From assembly GCA_032718475.1 (NCBI GenBank), contig JAUCBJ010006625.1, forward strand, positions 41,304 through 105,303: a stretch of 64,000 bases of DNA, in the 5' to 3' direction. The notes below the pieces were generated by a model that was not told the DNA's origin, did not search any database, and saw nothing but the letters and a program-made list of their open reading frames with translations. Source of the stretch: Nemertoderma westbladi. Lineage: Eukaryota > Xenacoelomorpha > Nemertodermatida > Nemertodermatidae. Every line of letters starts with the position of its first letter. Within the stretch, counting starts at the first letter, position 1. The translations under genes were made by a program, and so were the position numbers. Below, piece after piece: positions 9,824 through 21,878 of this stretch.

Positions 9824-12025
9824 ATGGCCACCGGTACTTCTCGATCTACCAATAGTGATGAGGATTATAATCCCAACTGGAGTGATCAGTCTAGTGATGA
9901 GTCCTTGAGTGATGAGTACGATGGAAGATATGCTAGTTTGGAAGAGTTGGAAATGCTGGCCGGCATCCACAGACGTCCAAAAAAACGACCTAAAAAGGGT
10001 ATCCAATTAAAGACTCCTGATAGGCCTAATCAGGGCATTGAGACTGATATCGACCGAACAGGCACAATTAGTAACCAACCACCGGTTGATGAGAATGTTA
10101 ACAATCAAACATGTGAGAGTGGGACTAGCGGTGACATTGGCAAGGAACCGGGTTAGATTGTAAATGATCAATCAGGTGAGATTGCCGATGACCGAGAGGC
10201 GGCCGAGGTGGAAGCCGCCAATTTTGTTACCGAGAATAGAAAGCGTGCTCCAAAGGGACAGCCGAAAAAAAAACGAGCAAATACAATCGAAGAACGGCAA
10301 GTTCGTGATCGCAGTAAGCATGCAGTCTTGCCTCCATGTTCGACATCGTGTTACCAAAAGTGTCGTACAAAAATTACTGAAGTTGATCGAGTACAAATTA
10401 ATAAAGATTACTGGCTCTTGGGTGTAATAGAGCGACGTCTTTGGATAAGAACAAGTGTTCTTTCCAAAGCCAAAAAGCAGCCTGGATCAAGTGATTCAAG
10501 ACGATCCCAAACGCTGGAATACCGCTTCAAAGGTTTAACTGTCTGCAGGAAATTTTTTTTGACAACACTGGGCTATAAGCCTAATAATGATAAGCCAATT
10601 ACTTCAGCTCTACAGACACTGAATTCAGACGGAGATGTTGTTAGAAGGAATCCTGGCTTATCAACCAGTTTGCTTCCAGCACCGGATCGACGTGGTCGCC
10701 ACAGTCCACCAAACAAGTTGGACACTGAGAAGATTGTTCAACACATTGAAACGTACCACCCTTGTGCTCCTCATTATAGGCGAGAACATGCTCCGAACAG
10801 ACGATATCTGCCGGAAGACTGTACAACGGAAATTATGCATTCAGATTTTGAGGAAAAACATTTTAAATGCAGCATTGAGATTTACCGCCGAACAATCCGT
10901 GAACAGAATATCCGGCGCACTAAACTGGGCAGCGAAGAATGTGAAACATGTGAAGAATATGATCAACACAAAAAAGGGAAGAATTGTCAGGGAAATAAAG
11001 CTACTGATATAGAAAAGAATGAGATTCGAGTTGGTCAAACAAGCAAGAATGAAAATAGGGAGGCAACTGCAGAAAATGCAGTTGAATGCAGCGAGTGTGT
11101 TGCCAACCTGATACATGTTATGAAATACAAGGAGGCAAGGGCGGCATATAAGGATGATGGGGAGAAAAATATAAATGCCACTGCCGTTGATATGGAAAAG
11201 GTGATTATGTTACCTAGGATGGAGGGATTTAAAATTTGCCTATTCACACGTCGACTTGTAATGTTTCACGAAACTTTTGCTCCCTTACGTGGGAAAGGGA
11301 CGCCATTTTCGGTCATCTGGCATGAGGGTGTTACTGGTCGAGATGCCAGTGATGTTGCCAATGCATTCTGGTTGTATTTTCTCGAAAAGCGCGACATGAC
11401 AGATATTCTGCTGTGGCTAGATAACTGTGGTTACCAAAACAAGAACTGGACACTTATTAGTTTGCTGATTCGTGCTGTAAATGGCCCAGAGATCAGTGCT
11501 GAAACAATCACACTGAAATACCTCGCAGCTGGACACACACAGAACGCTTGTGACTCAGTACATGCCACTATTGAGAGAAAGTTACGAGCAAAGGGGAAAG
11601 TCTATGATTTTACTGATATGGCGGAATGCATTGGCAGTGCAGGTTGTCAAGTTAAAGAAATGACATCCCCAAGTCAGGTAGTGCAGTGGCCAAACAATGT
11701 AAGCCAGTATTATCTGGGCAAATCCACGTGTCGACCTTATTTTGCAAACATGGTATTGCTTCAGGTGCGACGAGGATCAGATTTGCTCTTCTGGAAGGAG
11801 CGTCACACAGAAAACGAATACAAAAGCCATCGAGTACTGAAAAGTACAATTTGTCCAGAATTTAATGAGTCACTTCCTAGCTGTTTGAGCAAAGTTCGGG
11901 GAATTCCTGCCGATAAGAAGCAGGATATCATAACCAACCTATGCCCACTAATGCCTGTAAACAGAAGAACGTTTTGGGAAAATTTCCCCACAGGATCTGG
12001 GCCCGACTTACAGAAAACTACATGA
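9824..12025 (+). pseudogene. Transposase with one in-frame TAG (about 733 codons)
   Basis: An ATG at 9821 or 9824 (the second in good context, ATGGCC) opens a frame that runs to 12025 with a single stop, TAG at 10154-10156. Codons before and after it are in the same frame, so only one nonsense change separates an acidic N-terminal region from the rest. The body has a basic stretch (GQPKKKRANT, about 10258-10287), a cysteine-containing block (CSTSCYQKC), a YRFKGLTVCRKFFLTTLGY block (10518-10576), a Cys-x2-Cys zinc-like region (ECETCEEY near 10938; ECSECVANL near 11089) and a probable RNase-H-like core: VDMEKVIMLPR (11190), WLDNCGYQNKNW (11415-11450) and GHTQNACDSVHATIE (11533-11577). These give plausible D, D and D/E residues. 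It would cut and join the element's ends in the nucleus. Related proteins are often annotated as DUF7869-type; that link is from memory. Confidence 0.75.
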
Positions 12026-12452
12026 ACTGTGTCGAAAATAATCACACCTATCTAGGTACTTATAAACTTAAAACTATTCGGAGATTATCTTTTCTGTTAC
12101 AGCGTAGACTGGTTTCTGCTCTGCTCTAGTTATATATAGCGCCACTTTTGTAGTACCAGCACTTAAATAGTGGATTACATTATTAAAAATCGATCAAAAA
12201 AATAATTACTGTTTTCTACCTTACCACAATTGTTATTATATTGATATTCCATCTAAGGTAAAAGGCAGTATCTCATTTTTCACTTGACTGAGTGATTCAT
12301 CATTAAAAAGAAATTTACTAGAAATTTACTCCCACTTTGTGCTCACAACCCATAAAAAATTCTAATTTGAAAGGTATGTGTTTTAAATCAAGAGGTGTGA
12401 AAACTTAAATGCGATTTACTCAAAACTGTCCAAATTGAGATACGGCTTTTTA

Positions 12453-13682
12453 CTACTACTACTACTACTACTATGATCGGCATGCTGCATTGCAGCTGCA
12501 TTTTTAAGAATGCTGTTCCGGCTTGTCAACAAAATTGCACCGCCACAACTCCCTATCACCCATGACATTTGCTAGATCATCCGCATCTTTAAGGCCATCT
12601 TTAAGATGCGTCTCAAGAAAGTCATGGGCTGTCCACCATGCTTATTCACTCCATGAGGCTGCCAAAGTACAAGATTATGCACTGGCTGGTCCTCACGGCG
12701 AAAGCAATGTCCTGCAAAGCGGAGGCGATTTTGTTCTAGTGTCAAGCTTGGGGGAACCAATGAGACACCTCCAATGTTATATAGTGTCTGGTTGGAGATG
12801 TGTGCATTGTACTTGACACAATGAACCCGGCGTAGCATTCTTGTGAATGTGCCATCCAGAGATTTGGTGTCCTCAGCAGTTAGAGCCCAGCATGGACTCC
12901 CGTAGAGGAGTACTGGAACTACTGCTGCTCTAAATAATCGGACCTTAAGTTTCCGATTAATTCTCGGTGACTTCCAAATCCTGGAAAGCCTATTCAAGGC
13001 TGCCCATACCTTTCCCTTACGTATTCGAAGGTCCTCACCTGACTTCCGGATCCATGATCCCAGGTAACAGAAGTCGTCCACATGCTCAAGCATACCATCC
13101 TTTGAGCTTATGCTCATCCGATCAGAGACTTGCTGAGGACTTTCAAAGTTAACTGTCAGAATTTTGGTCTTTCTGGAGTTAATAAAAAGACCAACACTAG
13201 AAGCAGCATGTTCTAATGAGCTGAGGAGCCGTTGGGCTCCCTCTAATGATTCTGATAGTACTCCTAAGTCATCAGCAAAGTCTAGATCAGTTAGGTACTT
13301 GGCAGGATTTCCTCGACTTCTGGAGCCAGTAGGTGGAGTTATCATCACCCCATCATCATTATAATGATCTAAGGACATGCGTAGAACATAGTCAACCACA
13401 ATAATGAACAAGAATGGTGCAAGTGTGTCTCCTTGGAGGACGCCCCATTACACTTAAAATGGTTCTGTGTCACCGTCAACAGTAGACACAAATGTTGTCG
13501 AACCATCGTATACTGATCTGATTGCTGCAATAATTTCATCAGGAATCCCATATAATGAAAGTATGCTGAACATACGTGAGCGAGAGACTGAATCAAAGGC
13601 CTTGAAGAAGTCAACAAAGATAACAGCCAGATGCCTGTCTTTCTTTTTTGATAACTCTTCAATTATCCTTCTAAGTGCCAAA
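12453..13682 (-). pseudogene. LINE copy N3, 5'-truncated RT
   Basis: Minus strand. It starts (5') at about 13682 within the RT domain and ends (3') in a (TAG)n tail, read on plus as ACTACTACTACT at 12454-12475. The frame 13411-12572 gives about 280 residues with YLTDLDFADD, CYLGSWIRKSGED and FAGHCFRRED. An upstream fragment (13680-13454) gives IIEELSKKKDRHLAV and VDFFKAFDSVSRS in a shifted frame. It inserted into the right inverted repeat of the transposon around it, so it is younger than that transposon. It is the best preserved RT of its family in the window, but broken near 13440. Confidence 0.8.
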
Positions 13683-13698
13683 GACCTTAGAAGGGCAG

Positions 13699-15060
13699 CG
13701 CAGATCTTGGAGAGGACTTGGGTTTGTGGATGGTGCTGGCCTTTGGGGTGCAGACTTCCCAAACTTATACTAACTGAAATAAGTAGTAAATAGAACAATA
13801 ATTGTAATTCGATTATTATTGTTATTGTATTCAATAAAGTATTATAGAATTTTAATAATAATTGTATTTCATTCTCAATCATCTCAAAAATTTGTATATA
13901 GATATATTATGAGCAGAGCCTCTCTTAGATACACGATTAAAGATCTTACTGCAGACATATTTGAACTTCTGTGCTGCATAAAAGATGGAACATTCCATGA
14001 GTCCGTAGAAGGCGTCTAAGCCGAGTACAATTACACAAGGATCATCTTACCGTGGCTATGACCAACTCAAATCAAACTTAACATAGGTTGTCGAACTGAT
14101 ACAGTTCTGACTATGCAAAGTATAGTTGGAAAATATTGTTCTCAAACAAGAAATCATCAATCTAAAGGATAACTGTACCAAGAAAGGCATGCTCGAATTG
14201 TTTTACAGGAGCAATCAAACAGCACAATTGCAGCTCCAACCATGACTAAGCCTATAGGAAGCCTATAGGAAAATAGTATCGAACCAAAATACCGCAGATC
14301 ACCCTGTGATGTGTATTTCATTTGTGATAGAGAAGTTATGAACAATGTATATAAAAGGAGATACCATATTAATCCACCCATCACACAATACAAATTTCAT
14401 TCAACCAATTCCAAGTGGCAGTAAGAAGGCACAGCATGTGCTAAACCAGCTACAAATATATCTGCAAATAATAGATATGCCCCTCTCTCTGTACGTAGTA
14501 ACAATATTCTACAGAGGTCCACCAAGAGACTTTATAATTTGGATGACTATGAGTGAAACTCAATCCAGTTCTTTCTATGTTACTTTTAGTACTGCTGGTA
14601 CAGATCCTGATTTCAGCAGAAATTCTCGGAACCAAGATAATAGTCCAGTAATTCATATTAGAAGAAATCAATGAAGTGAACAAAGCCAACAACATAGGCA
14701 GAAACATAGACAAACAGTCCAACCTCCTCTATCCATACACATACCTATATGAAACTAGCATACCAAAACAGTAACTTGCTGGACATTGAAAGCTATCTAG
14801 TTGGGATAAATTTCAACATCTATAGGGTGAAGCCTATTTGCACACAAGAAACAACTTGGAGCATTTACTGTCAATATTTTCAATTACGAAATTGTCTGCA
14901 GCAACTCATTATGGCCTAATGGAGTTCGGTGCCATCAATGGTGTATCAAAGTCATACAACTATTTCTCATCAGCGTGATATTTGAGGGGAGCACACATTT
15001 GGCCACACTCCTGTATTTGGGGTGAAGCTAAATGTGTTTAAACCAACATCACTTAAGGCG
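13699..15060. other. 3' end of the RT-like pseudogene and decayed retroelement sequence
   Basis: 13703-13760 carries the last codons of the interrupted RT-like gene, ending at a stop near 13762, followed by an AT-rich UTR-like stretch with AATAAAG at 13834. From 13900 to 15060 short broken frames exist but none is recognisable. The whole stretch is repeated at 33648-34980. It may be the 5' part of the BEL/Pao-like remnant that follows. Confidence 0.5.
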
Positions 15061-15510
15061 AAGTGTTAGCGTAGCAAGCCGGAGGAATATCTGCAATTCC
15101 AGAGGATGTACAGTAATGAGATTCTTTCCAAGAAACTGACGCAGGCAGAGTCCCTGAAATATCTACAAGTCTATACAGGAGGGCCAGCATATGATATTGT
15201 GAGGCAATATCAAGGAATAGAAGGAGGTTTTAGGGCTGCCTGTAAAGCACTGGACATAGAACTCGGCCACCCAGCAAAAATAATCCAACAAACCCTGAAG
15301 GGAATAACATCAGGAAGACTCGTAGACAGCCCGACCTGATCAAAGCCTTCGCGATGAGGATAGAAAAGGCATTAATAACCATGAAGATGCTGGAAGTGCC
15401 ATACGAACTCAACGCTTCAAACAACATCGAGATGATAGTGCAGGCATTATTACCGAAATGGCTGTGGAACAAATGGAGGAAGATAGCTTTCAGAATGTGA
15501 AAAAAGAAAG
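15060..15510 (+). pseudogene. BEL/Pao-like gag remnant (segment A)
   Basis: The first frame (about 15080-15339) reads PEEYLQFQRMYSNEILSKK, then LTQAESLKYLQVYTGGPAYD, matching the start of a DUF1759-type gag domain. A second frame continues from about 15330 with DLIKAFAMRIEKAL and ends near LLPKWLWNKWRK, the domain's usual end. The shift between the two frames is also present in segment B, so it predates the duplication. The role would be particle assembly of an LTR retrotransposon. No protease or RT of this family is visible. Confidence 0.6.
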
Positions 15511-15529
15511 GAACAGAACCAGGATTAGC

Positions 15530-16238
15530 AGTTTTTGTATTGTTTTCGGGTGTGTTCTTGCGTGTTCGCTTGTATTCTGTAAAAAGAACTATCCTCCAGA
15601 CTTGACTTGACAAAACACTCACACGTTCCGAACAACGTTGCAATTAAAGGCGGGACGAATTACCGAAAGAGTGATGGGGAATACCTTACCCATGAAGTCG
15701 TGGTCCCAGCTTCGACACAGACCCAACCTGGACCCACGTCGGCACCCAATACACGAGAAGCTTTGGGCGCAGCTATCGCGGAGCTACCTACTGTCGATCC
15801 TGCATGGGTAAACGGATCCACGGGCGGCAACTGAAACGGACCGAGATGGGAGGCCTTGAGGCCGTAAATTGTGGACGTACAAGATATCAGGTAGTATTTC
15901 CAGGGGGGTGTCACATAAAAAATATGGTCTTGTTATTCTAATTCTTTCATTATGATATACGTGTTTTTTGTATTTACAGTAGGTTAGGTCCTTATGATAT
16001 GACAGCCGACAGGGTCGATATAATATTATTATACCGGGTGTATCTAATAAATAATAATAATAAATGTGCCGTATGCATTTGTTTATAAGTGTATTTAGAT
16101 AATTTACGCGATACAACAACAGAAATAGGTTATACAAAGTATATCGCTGTAACCATCCACCCATATACCGTCACCCCAATCACACTGAGTTTACTATAAT
16201 CGACAATCTTGCAATTTATCTCTCACGCTAGTAAACGT
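15530..16238. other. Unassigned sequence between segment A and the protease gene
   Basis: A and B diverge at 15530, marking the end of the duplicated block. An open frame without ATG spans about 15607-15834 (Pro/Thr-rich); I do not recognise it. The rest is AT-rich with an AAT microsatellite at 16050-16065. Confidence 0.5.
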
Positions 16239-18591
16239 TTATGGAATGAAACCTCTTACCCAGTCGAGGTTGTGGGAGACCCTGGAGTAGACACCGGGGT
16301 TCTTATAATCAGCGCATCCGAATCCCCAACTAGTAACTCCAACGAGTTCCCAGGCGCCGTTCACCTCGCAGACAAGAGGGCCACCAGAATCTCCCTGGAT
16401 AGGAACATATTTGATTTAGCGTTTTAGATTCATATGTAATAATAAGATTTAGCATATTCTATGGTAATGAAAAATTTATGAGATTGGCTTGCATGGACGT
16501 TGATAAATTATTGTCCTTTAAAATATTCATATTTTTACCGGCATATAAGTGCGATCAAAAAATACCTTAATTTATCAATTTTTGCTAAAAAAAAATCAAT
16601 TGTTACAGTACAACCCACTACATAGGCCTAATTTCGAAAACTAATGTACTCTAGTCGCTTTACATTGTGTTAATTAAATATCACATTTGTTAAGAGTGGC
16701 AGAGGTTCGAATCCTGGTCAAAACCTGTGGGCACAACTCTTTCAATTCAGCCACTAATCATTTTTATTGTCGAAATATATTTAACGATTTATATGATACC
16801 TAATTGATGTAATTATATCGGATTTTTGTATCTCTAACCTGGCATGAATCTTTACCACCTTCCTCGTACCCAGCACAGATCATGCTTTCATGGATTCTGC
16901 TACCATAGTAATCAGTTCTGGAACATGTTGCTTGAGGGATAATAGGGACCACAACCTGTCTCAGGACATTACGATCTCCGGTTCCTAAGAAAATAATATT
17001 TGGACTGGTAATTGTTGTTAATCTTAGGATTGGGTCGGTTGACACATTAAATAAATAAGTAAATATGATTCATTACTTGAATGTTACCTTCGGTGTTGCC
17101 CCATCCAGTGGTAACACAGTTCATATGATCATAATCAGATTGTTTTGGTAGACAAGCGACATTCACGTATGTTCCAAGTGTTGCGGGTCTTTCTAATTCA
17201 AGAACAGCAATGTCATTGGAATAGGTTTTTGGTGAATGATAGTCTGGGTGTACGTGAGCCTTCAAGGAAATAAATATAAATGTGTTACAAGTTGTTATCA
17301 TGTACCTCTAATGATGGTACTTCCAAAGCCAGGCAACCGATACCGCGCCCCAACCCATCGCAGGCCCACCTACTCAGTTACTGTAACCACATCCCACATC
17401 CATTATTTATTTACCTGTTTGACATTGATGGTTTCCTCAGTTCCATCATTGTTGTAAATGTGATGCTCCCCAACTTTCACTTTGAGTCCAGAAGTGCTGA
17501 AAATGGAAATCATTAAAAACTTAATTACATCAAATAAATTAGATTATTTATTTTCGCAAGAAGTCATAGATGTTTCGAATATCATTAATTATAAAGTAAG
17601 TTATGAAAAATAGTTTATTAAAATAAAAACTGCGATTGTGAACTCTCAATGCATTCAGTAAACCATTACAAATTTATTACCGGTACTTATTTAATTTTAA
17701 TACTCACGTGAAGATGCAGTGAGCAGCAGTAACAACAACACTTGGGTGTACCAAGGTACCACCACAGAAATGACCGCTGGTCTGTAAAGTGATTTGCCAA
17801 GGATAAGAACCTTGAATAGCTTCAGTTCCACCAACAATCCTTAAATTAACATCAGGTTTAATGGCTGGTACACCACAGCCAAGAGCCCCACCTGTAATTG
17901 AATGCGACACGCATTATACATAGAACAGGGTCAGGGCAAGGCAACCGTGCCTACATACAGTACCTCTACACACTAAATTGACTGACTTCATGCACAAAAC
18001 CAAACACGTTCGTAGGGCGTCGCGCAGCACGCGAACTTGAGTAAGTTCGAAACAAGTTCGATCTGATATGAAGTCAAAAGTTCAAGAGGTATTTGCCCGT
18101 AACTTTAAAAAATAATTTTTTTCTCAAGTATGCCCATATAAAATTTGGTTTAAAATGGTTAAAATCTTGAAAAGTTATTTACGAATGAATTTTTCATTAC
18201 AAACGGACATTAAATTTTGCCCTATTTACTAATTATAATTCTGCGCCAAGGCTTGCACTGACTGCGTAACTCGGCCCACAATGGGCGTAAGGGCTTGTTG
18301 GGCTGGTAGGTTACAACCATTGATTGAGAAAATAATAGATTTAAAAAATACTGAAAGGCCGCAACCCCACATAATGTATAATAAATTGTGACAAACATTA
18401 AATCAGTCTTATTGACTGGTATGTCATGGAACAGAATCACAAACAAAATATGTGATTAGCATGTTGATCAAATAAATGTGCCGGGTACAGTGTTGATGCA
18501 AGTGCAAACTCCACGGTTATAACGTTAGATCTTAAAGAGTTTAATTATAAAACTTACCAAGGAAAAGAGTTACTACAATAAAAGACAACAT
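16239..18591 (-). CDS. Trypsin-like serine protease precursor, 6 exons, 257 aa
   Basis: Secreted S1A protease cleaving after Lys/Arg. Exons on the minus strand: 18591-18558, 17891-17708, 17496-17415, 17259-17088, 16984-16839, 16394-16239. All introns are GT-AG and the phases match, giving 257 codons plus TAA. The start is the ATG of a hydrophobic signal peptide ([11 protein letters not shown]). The pro-region begins CGVPAIKP, chymotrypsinogen-like, whose Cys pairs with the one in VNVACLP. Activation is after Arg29 (R|IVGG). The catalytic triad is His69 (TAAHC), Asp116 (NDIAVL) and Ser209 (GDSGGP). Asp203, six residues before the Ser, sits at the chymotrypsin-189 position, so specificity is trypsin-like; the Gly pair of SWG and PGVY is present. 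The six-exon layout and full length match digestive-type proteases. It is intact and the only complete host gene in the window. It is flanked by, but not contained in, the A/B duplication. The exact physiological role is inferred. Confidence 0.97.
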
Positions 18592-18634
18592 TGTTACGTT
18601 GTTGGAGGGAATTGTTGTTGAGAATGTTTTCAAC

Positions 18635-18668
18635 TGATGTGTATTTCTCACATTTTAGCCCATTTATA
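18635..18668 (-). promoter_or_regulatory. Core promoter of the protease gene
   Basis: On the minus strand TATAAATG (18668-18661) lies 33 bases before the A of TCAGTT (18637-18632), an initiator-like sequence. This would start transcription near 18635 and leave a 44-base 5' UTR before the ATG at 18591. Spacing fits a TATA/Inr promoter as in many digestive protease genes. Confidence 0.7.
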
Positions 18669-18894
18669 GTAATTAGGTGTGAATCAAACATATTCGGTAA
18701 AAGTTAAGGGCTAATGGACTTTTGGATAACATAATATGAAACATAACTCTTCTACCATGCTACTTAGTTAAGTACACAATTATAATGAATTAATTGAGTC
18801 AGTTATTTCTCTTAGATATAATCCATGAAACAATATGTCACGCGCGTCGAAAGTACTTGTCCCTAACACCCTGACACCCTAACACTCGGTTCCA

Positions 18895-20450
18895 CTCCAC
18901 TCACGACAAGGTGAGCTGACTGCCTTGGCAGATAAGCTTTCTCTTAGCGCAGTGGGTGTTCAAGAGCACCGAATGCAGACTGGACAGACTGATGAGGTTT
19001 TGATTAAGGACATGGGGGCGGTTGGCGACTCGCCCTTGCGTCAGCAGATGATAGTGGCAATGGTGGAATTGGTCTATTGATGAATCCAACTGCACATGCA
19101 GCATTGGACAAAATATACCAAATCTCTAACCGCATCATCCGTTGCCACTTCTCATGTTCTGGAAGACTGTCTAAGAAGTTTCCTAGGGTGGTTCTGATTG
19201 TGTGCTACTCTCCAACTAGTGTTGCCCCTGCAGAGGAGGTGGAAAATTTCTATCACAATCTACAAGCAGCTACTGATGGAGTGGATCAGCATGCATTCTT
19301 AACATTCCTGGGAGACTTTGAAGAGTTATCAAAAAAGAAAGACAGGCATCTGGCTGTTATCTTTGTTGACTCCTTCAATGCCTTTGATTCAGTCTCTCGC
19401 TCACGTATGTTCAGCATACTTTCATTATATGGGATTCCTGATTAAATTATTGCAGCAATCAGATCAGTATACGATGGTTCGACAACATTTGTGTCTACAG
19501 AACCATTTCAAGTATTATGGGGAGTCCTCCAAGGAGACACACTTGCGCCATTCTTGTTCATAATTGTGGTTGACTATGTTCTACACATGTCCTTAGATCA
19601 TCATAATGGTGATGGGGTAATGGTAGCTCCACCTACTGGCTCCAGAAGTCGAGGAAATGCTGCCAAGTACCTAACTGATCTAGACTTTGCTGATGACTTA
19701 GGAGTACTCTCAGAATCACTAGAGGGAGCCCTACGGCTCCTCAGCTCATTAGAACAGGCTGCTTCTAGTGTTGGTCTTTTTATTAAGTCTCTGACCGGAT
19801 GAGCATAAGCTCAAAGGATGGTATGCTTGAGCATGTGGTCGACTTCTGTTACCTGGGATCATGGATCCGGAATTCAGGTGAGGACCTTCGAATATGTAAG
19901 GGAAAGGCATGGGCAGCCTTGAATAGGCTTTCCAGGATTTGGAAGTCACAGAGAATTAATAGGAAACTTAAGGTCCGATTATTTAGAGCAGCAGTAGTTC
20001 CAGTACTCCTCTATGGGGGTCCATGCTGGGCTCTAACTGCTGAGGACACCAAATCTTTGGATGGCACATTCAAAAGAATGCTGCGCCGGGTTCATTGTGT
20101 CAATTAGAATGCACACATCTCCAACCAGACACTATATAACATTGGAGGTGTCTCATTGGTTCCCCCAAGCTTGACACTAGAACAAAGTCGCCTCCGCTTT
20201 GCAGGACATTGCTTTCGCAGTGAGGACCAGCCAGTGCATAATCTTGTGCTTTGGCGGCCTCATGGAGTGAATAAGCATGGTGGACAGTCCATGACTTTCT
20301 TGAGACGCATCTTAAAGGACACTGGCATTGAAGATGCGGATGATCTAGCTCTCATGGGGAGGCGTTGTGGCGGCGCAATTTTGTCGACAAGCCGGCACAG
20401 CATTCTTAAAAATGCAGCTGCGATGCAGCATGCCGATCCTAGTAGTAGTA
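18895..20450 (+). pseudogene. LINE copy N2 with endonuclease fragment and internal deletion (segment B)
   Basis: The 5' part (18895-19317) encodes pieces of an apurinic-type endonuclease: ALADKLSLSAVGVQEHRMQT in one frame, then VVLIVCYSPTSVAPAEEVE and AFLTFLGDF. It jumps at 19319 straight into the RT block EELSKKKDRHLAV, so the rest of the endonuclease, the linker and early RT are deleted. Later blocks (DFADD, CYLGSWIRNSGED, FAGHCFRSED) follow as in N1, with another 45-bp deletion near 19785. It ends with GCATGCCGATC and a short (TAG)n at about 20425-20450. Downstream flanks match those of N1, so N1 and N2 are duplicates of one insertion, not independent ones. Confidence 0.8.
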
Positions 20451-20582
20451 GTATATTTCCATACACTTTAATATGCAGTTGTTCTTGTTCATTATTGTTC
20501 ATTAGACTCAGTTGTTTCGTAATAATTTTTAGAAATATACATAACATGCTTAGGCCTACATGATCCAAAGTGTGTAAATTCC

Positions 20583-20810
20583 GACTCCACTTTGCGGACA
20601 ATGCTTTCGCCGCGAGGACCAGCCAGAGCACTATCTTGTGGTTTAGCGCCTTCATGGAGAAAAGCATGTTTGGCAGCCCATGATTTTATCAAGATGCATC
20701 TTAAAATTAAAATGGAAATTCATGGCGGCATGGCTGATAGTGAGTTAGCGATGCATTTTTTTCTATTAGCCGGCATATCATTCTTAACACCAGGTGCAAT
20801 ATAGAATGAC
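20583..20810 (+). repeat. Diverged N-family 3' end (segment B)
   Basis: Counterpart of 3445-3670, nearly identical to it. No coding capacity. Confidence 0.7.
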
Positions 20811-20992
20811 GATTATAGATAGATGTGAATAGTTATTGCTGTTATTATTACTATATGACGTAAATATTTATTTATATATTTATTTAGTTGAGATTATTAG
20901 TTAAGAATTTTGCGAAGAGCATAAAAATGCTTTAAAATGCAATAAAAGATGTTATAAATAATTGAGCACCCCTTCCATTTAATCGGAGCGAA

Positions 20993-21146
20993 AGTCTGAC
21001 ATGTACCGACCATCGGGTACACCAAGGAGCGCAGTCTGACATGTACCGACCATCGGGTACACCAAGGAGCGCAGTCTGACATGTACCGACCATCGGGTAC
21101 ACCAAGGAGCGCAGTCTGACATGTACCGACCATCGGGTACACCAAG
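20993..21146 (+). repeat. 40-bp VNTR, 4 units (segment B)
   Basis: Units start at 20993, 21033, 21073 and 21113. The same array has seven units in A, so copy number changed by three after duplication. Confidence 0.95.
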
Positions 21147-21715
21147 TAGATATAAGTACTCTCAATAGAAAAAATATGCTGACAGTGCCAGTCTGACTGC
21201 TTACAGATAGCAGCAAAAGTACTTTGTCACGTCATTATTCTATCAATCAGTCAGAGTTGAGCAGCCAGCAATCAAACCGGCTCATAAAAAGCAGGAAATC
21301 TCTTAGGCATATTGCGCTTTGTAAATTTGGCTAATTGGAGATGCAGCAAACCATTTGCTTTGTTATGCTGGGTGTGGTCATACATAGAGTTTATCTAGTT
21401 AGAGAGACAGAGAGAGATACAGTACCATAGATTCCACATTATTAACAATATAACTTTGACGAAATCAATTTACAATTTATTTATTTTAATTTATTTGACT
21501 CGGTTCTTGGGTCCACTTTTCACCAAATTTTAATAAAATAAAATAAGTATTTACATACTTGTGTGTAAAGTAGCTCTTGGCTTTATTTTCACTCACTCAC
21601 TTACGTTCGTTCGTGTAACAAAGCACTCGGATCATCACACAGTAAAGTACTTTGCAACAAGGATGTATGTATATTGAAAGAACATCGTGGGTAATGTGGG
21701 AGAAGGGTATAGAAA

Positions 21716-21851
21716 GATATAGGAAAAGGTAGACAAAACGTAAAAGGAGCAGTTATAAGCTGTCTGCCTCTAATAGTACTTCAGGTAAGTATAATAAAAA
21801 TTACGATATTACATCAGTAGCACGACAGGCAGACTAATTAGAGCCAAATCA
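21716..21851 (+). repeat. Left arm of the long inverted repeat (segment B)
   Basis: Counterpart of 4679-4816; its inverted partner is 25283-25447. The arm spacing is about 3.4 kb here because of the Penelope-like and piggyBac-like insertions. Confidence 0.8.
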
Positions 21852-21878
21852 GACAGAACATTAGAGCGGGAGGGTCTT

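Larger units (their letters stand above)
9346..13698 (+). mobile_element. 4.35-kb DNA transposon with 4-bp TSD (Sola-like candidate)
   Basis: The left end CTGCCCTTCTAAGGT (9346) is mirrored at the right end (13684-13698). The flanks are CGCA at 9342-9345 and 13699-13702, and segment B has the empty site with a single CGCA at 33644-33647. The right inverted repeat is split: its inner part lies at about 12425-12452 and its outer part at 13684-13698, because LINE copy N3 inserted inside it. The element codes for one transposase. Four-bp TSDs are known for Sola, Chapaev and some Academ elements. I lean to Sola but cannot prove it. Confidence 0.85.

Noticed and set aside
15607-15834. 75-codon plus-strand frame after the gag remnant
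   Set aside because: It has no ATG and no recognisable domain. Could be part of a retroelement; not called as a gene.
16685-16725. Box B-like GGTTCGAATCC in an intron of the protease gene
   Set aside because: No box A, no acceptor stem and no recognisable SINE body upstream. Probably an old fragment or chance.
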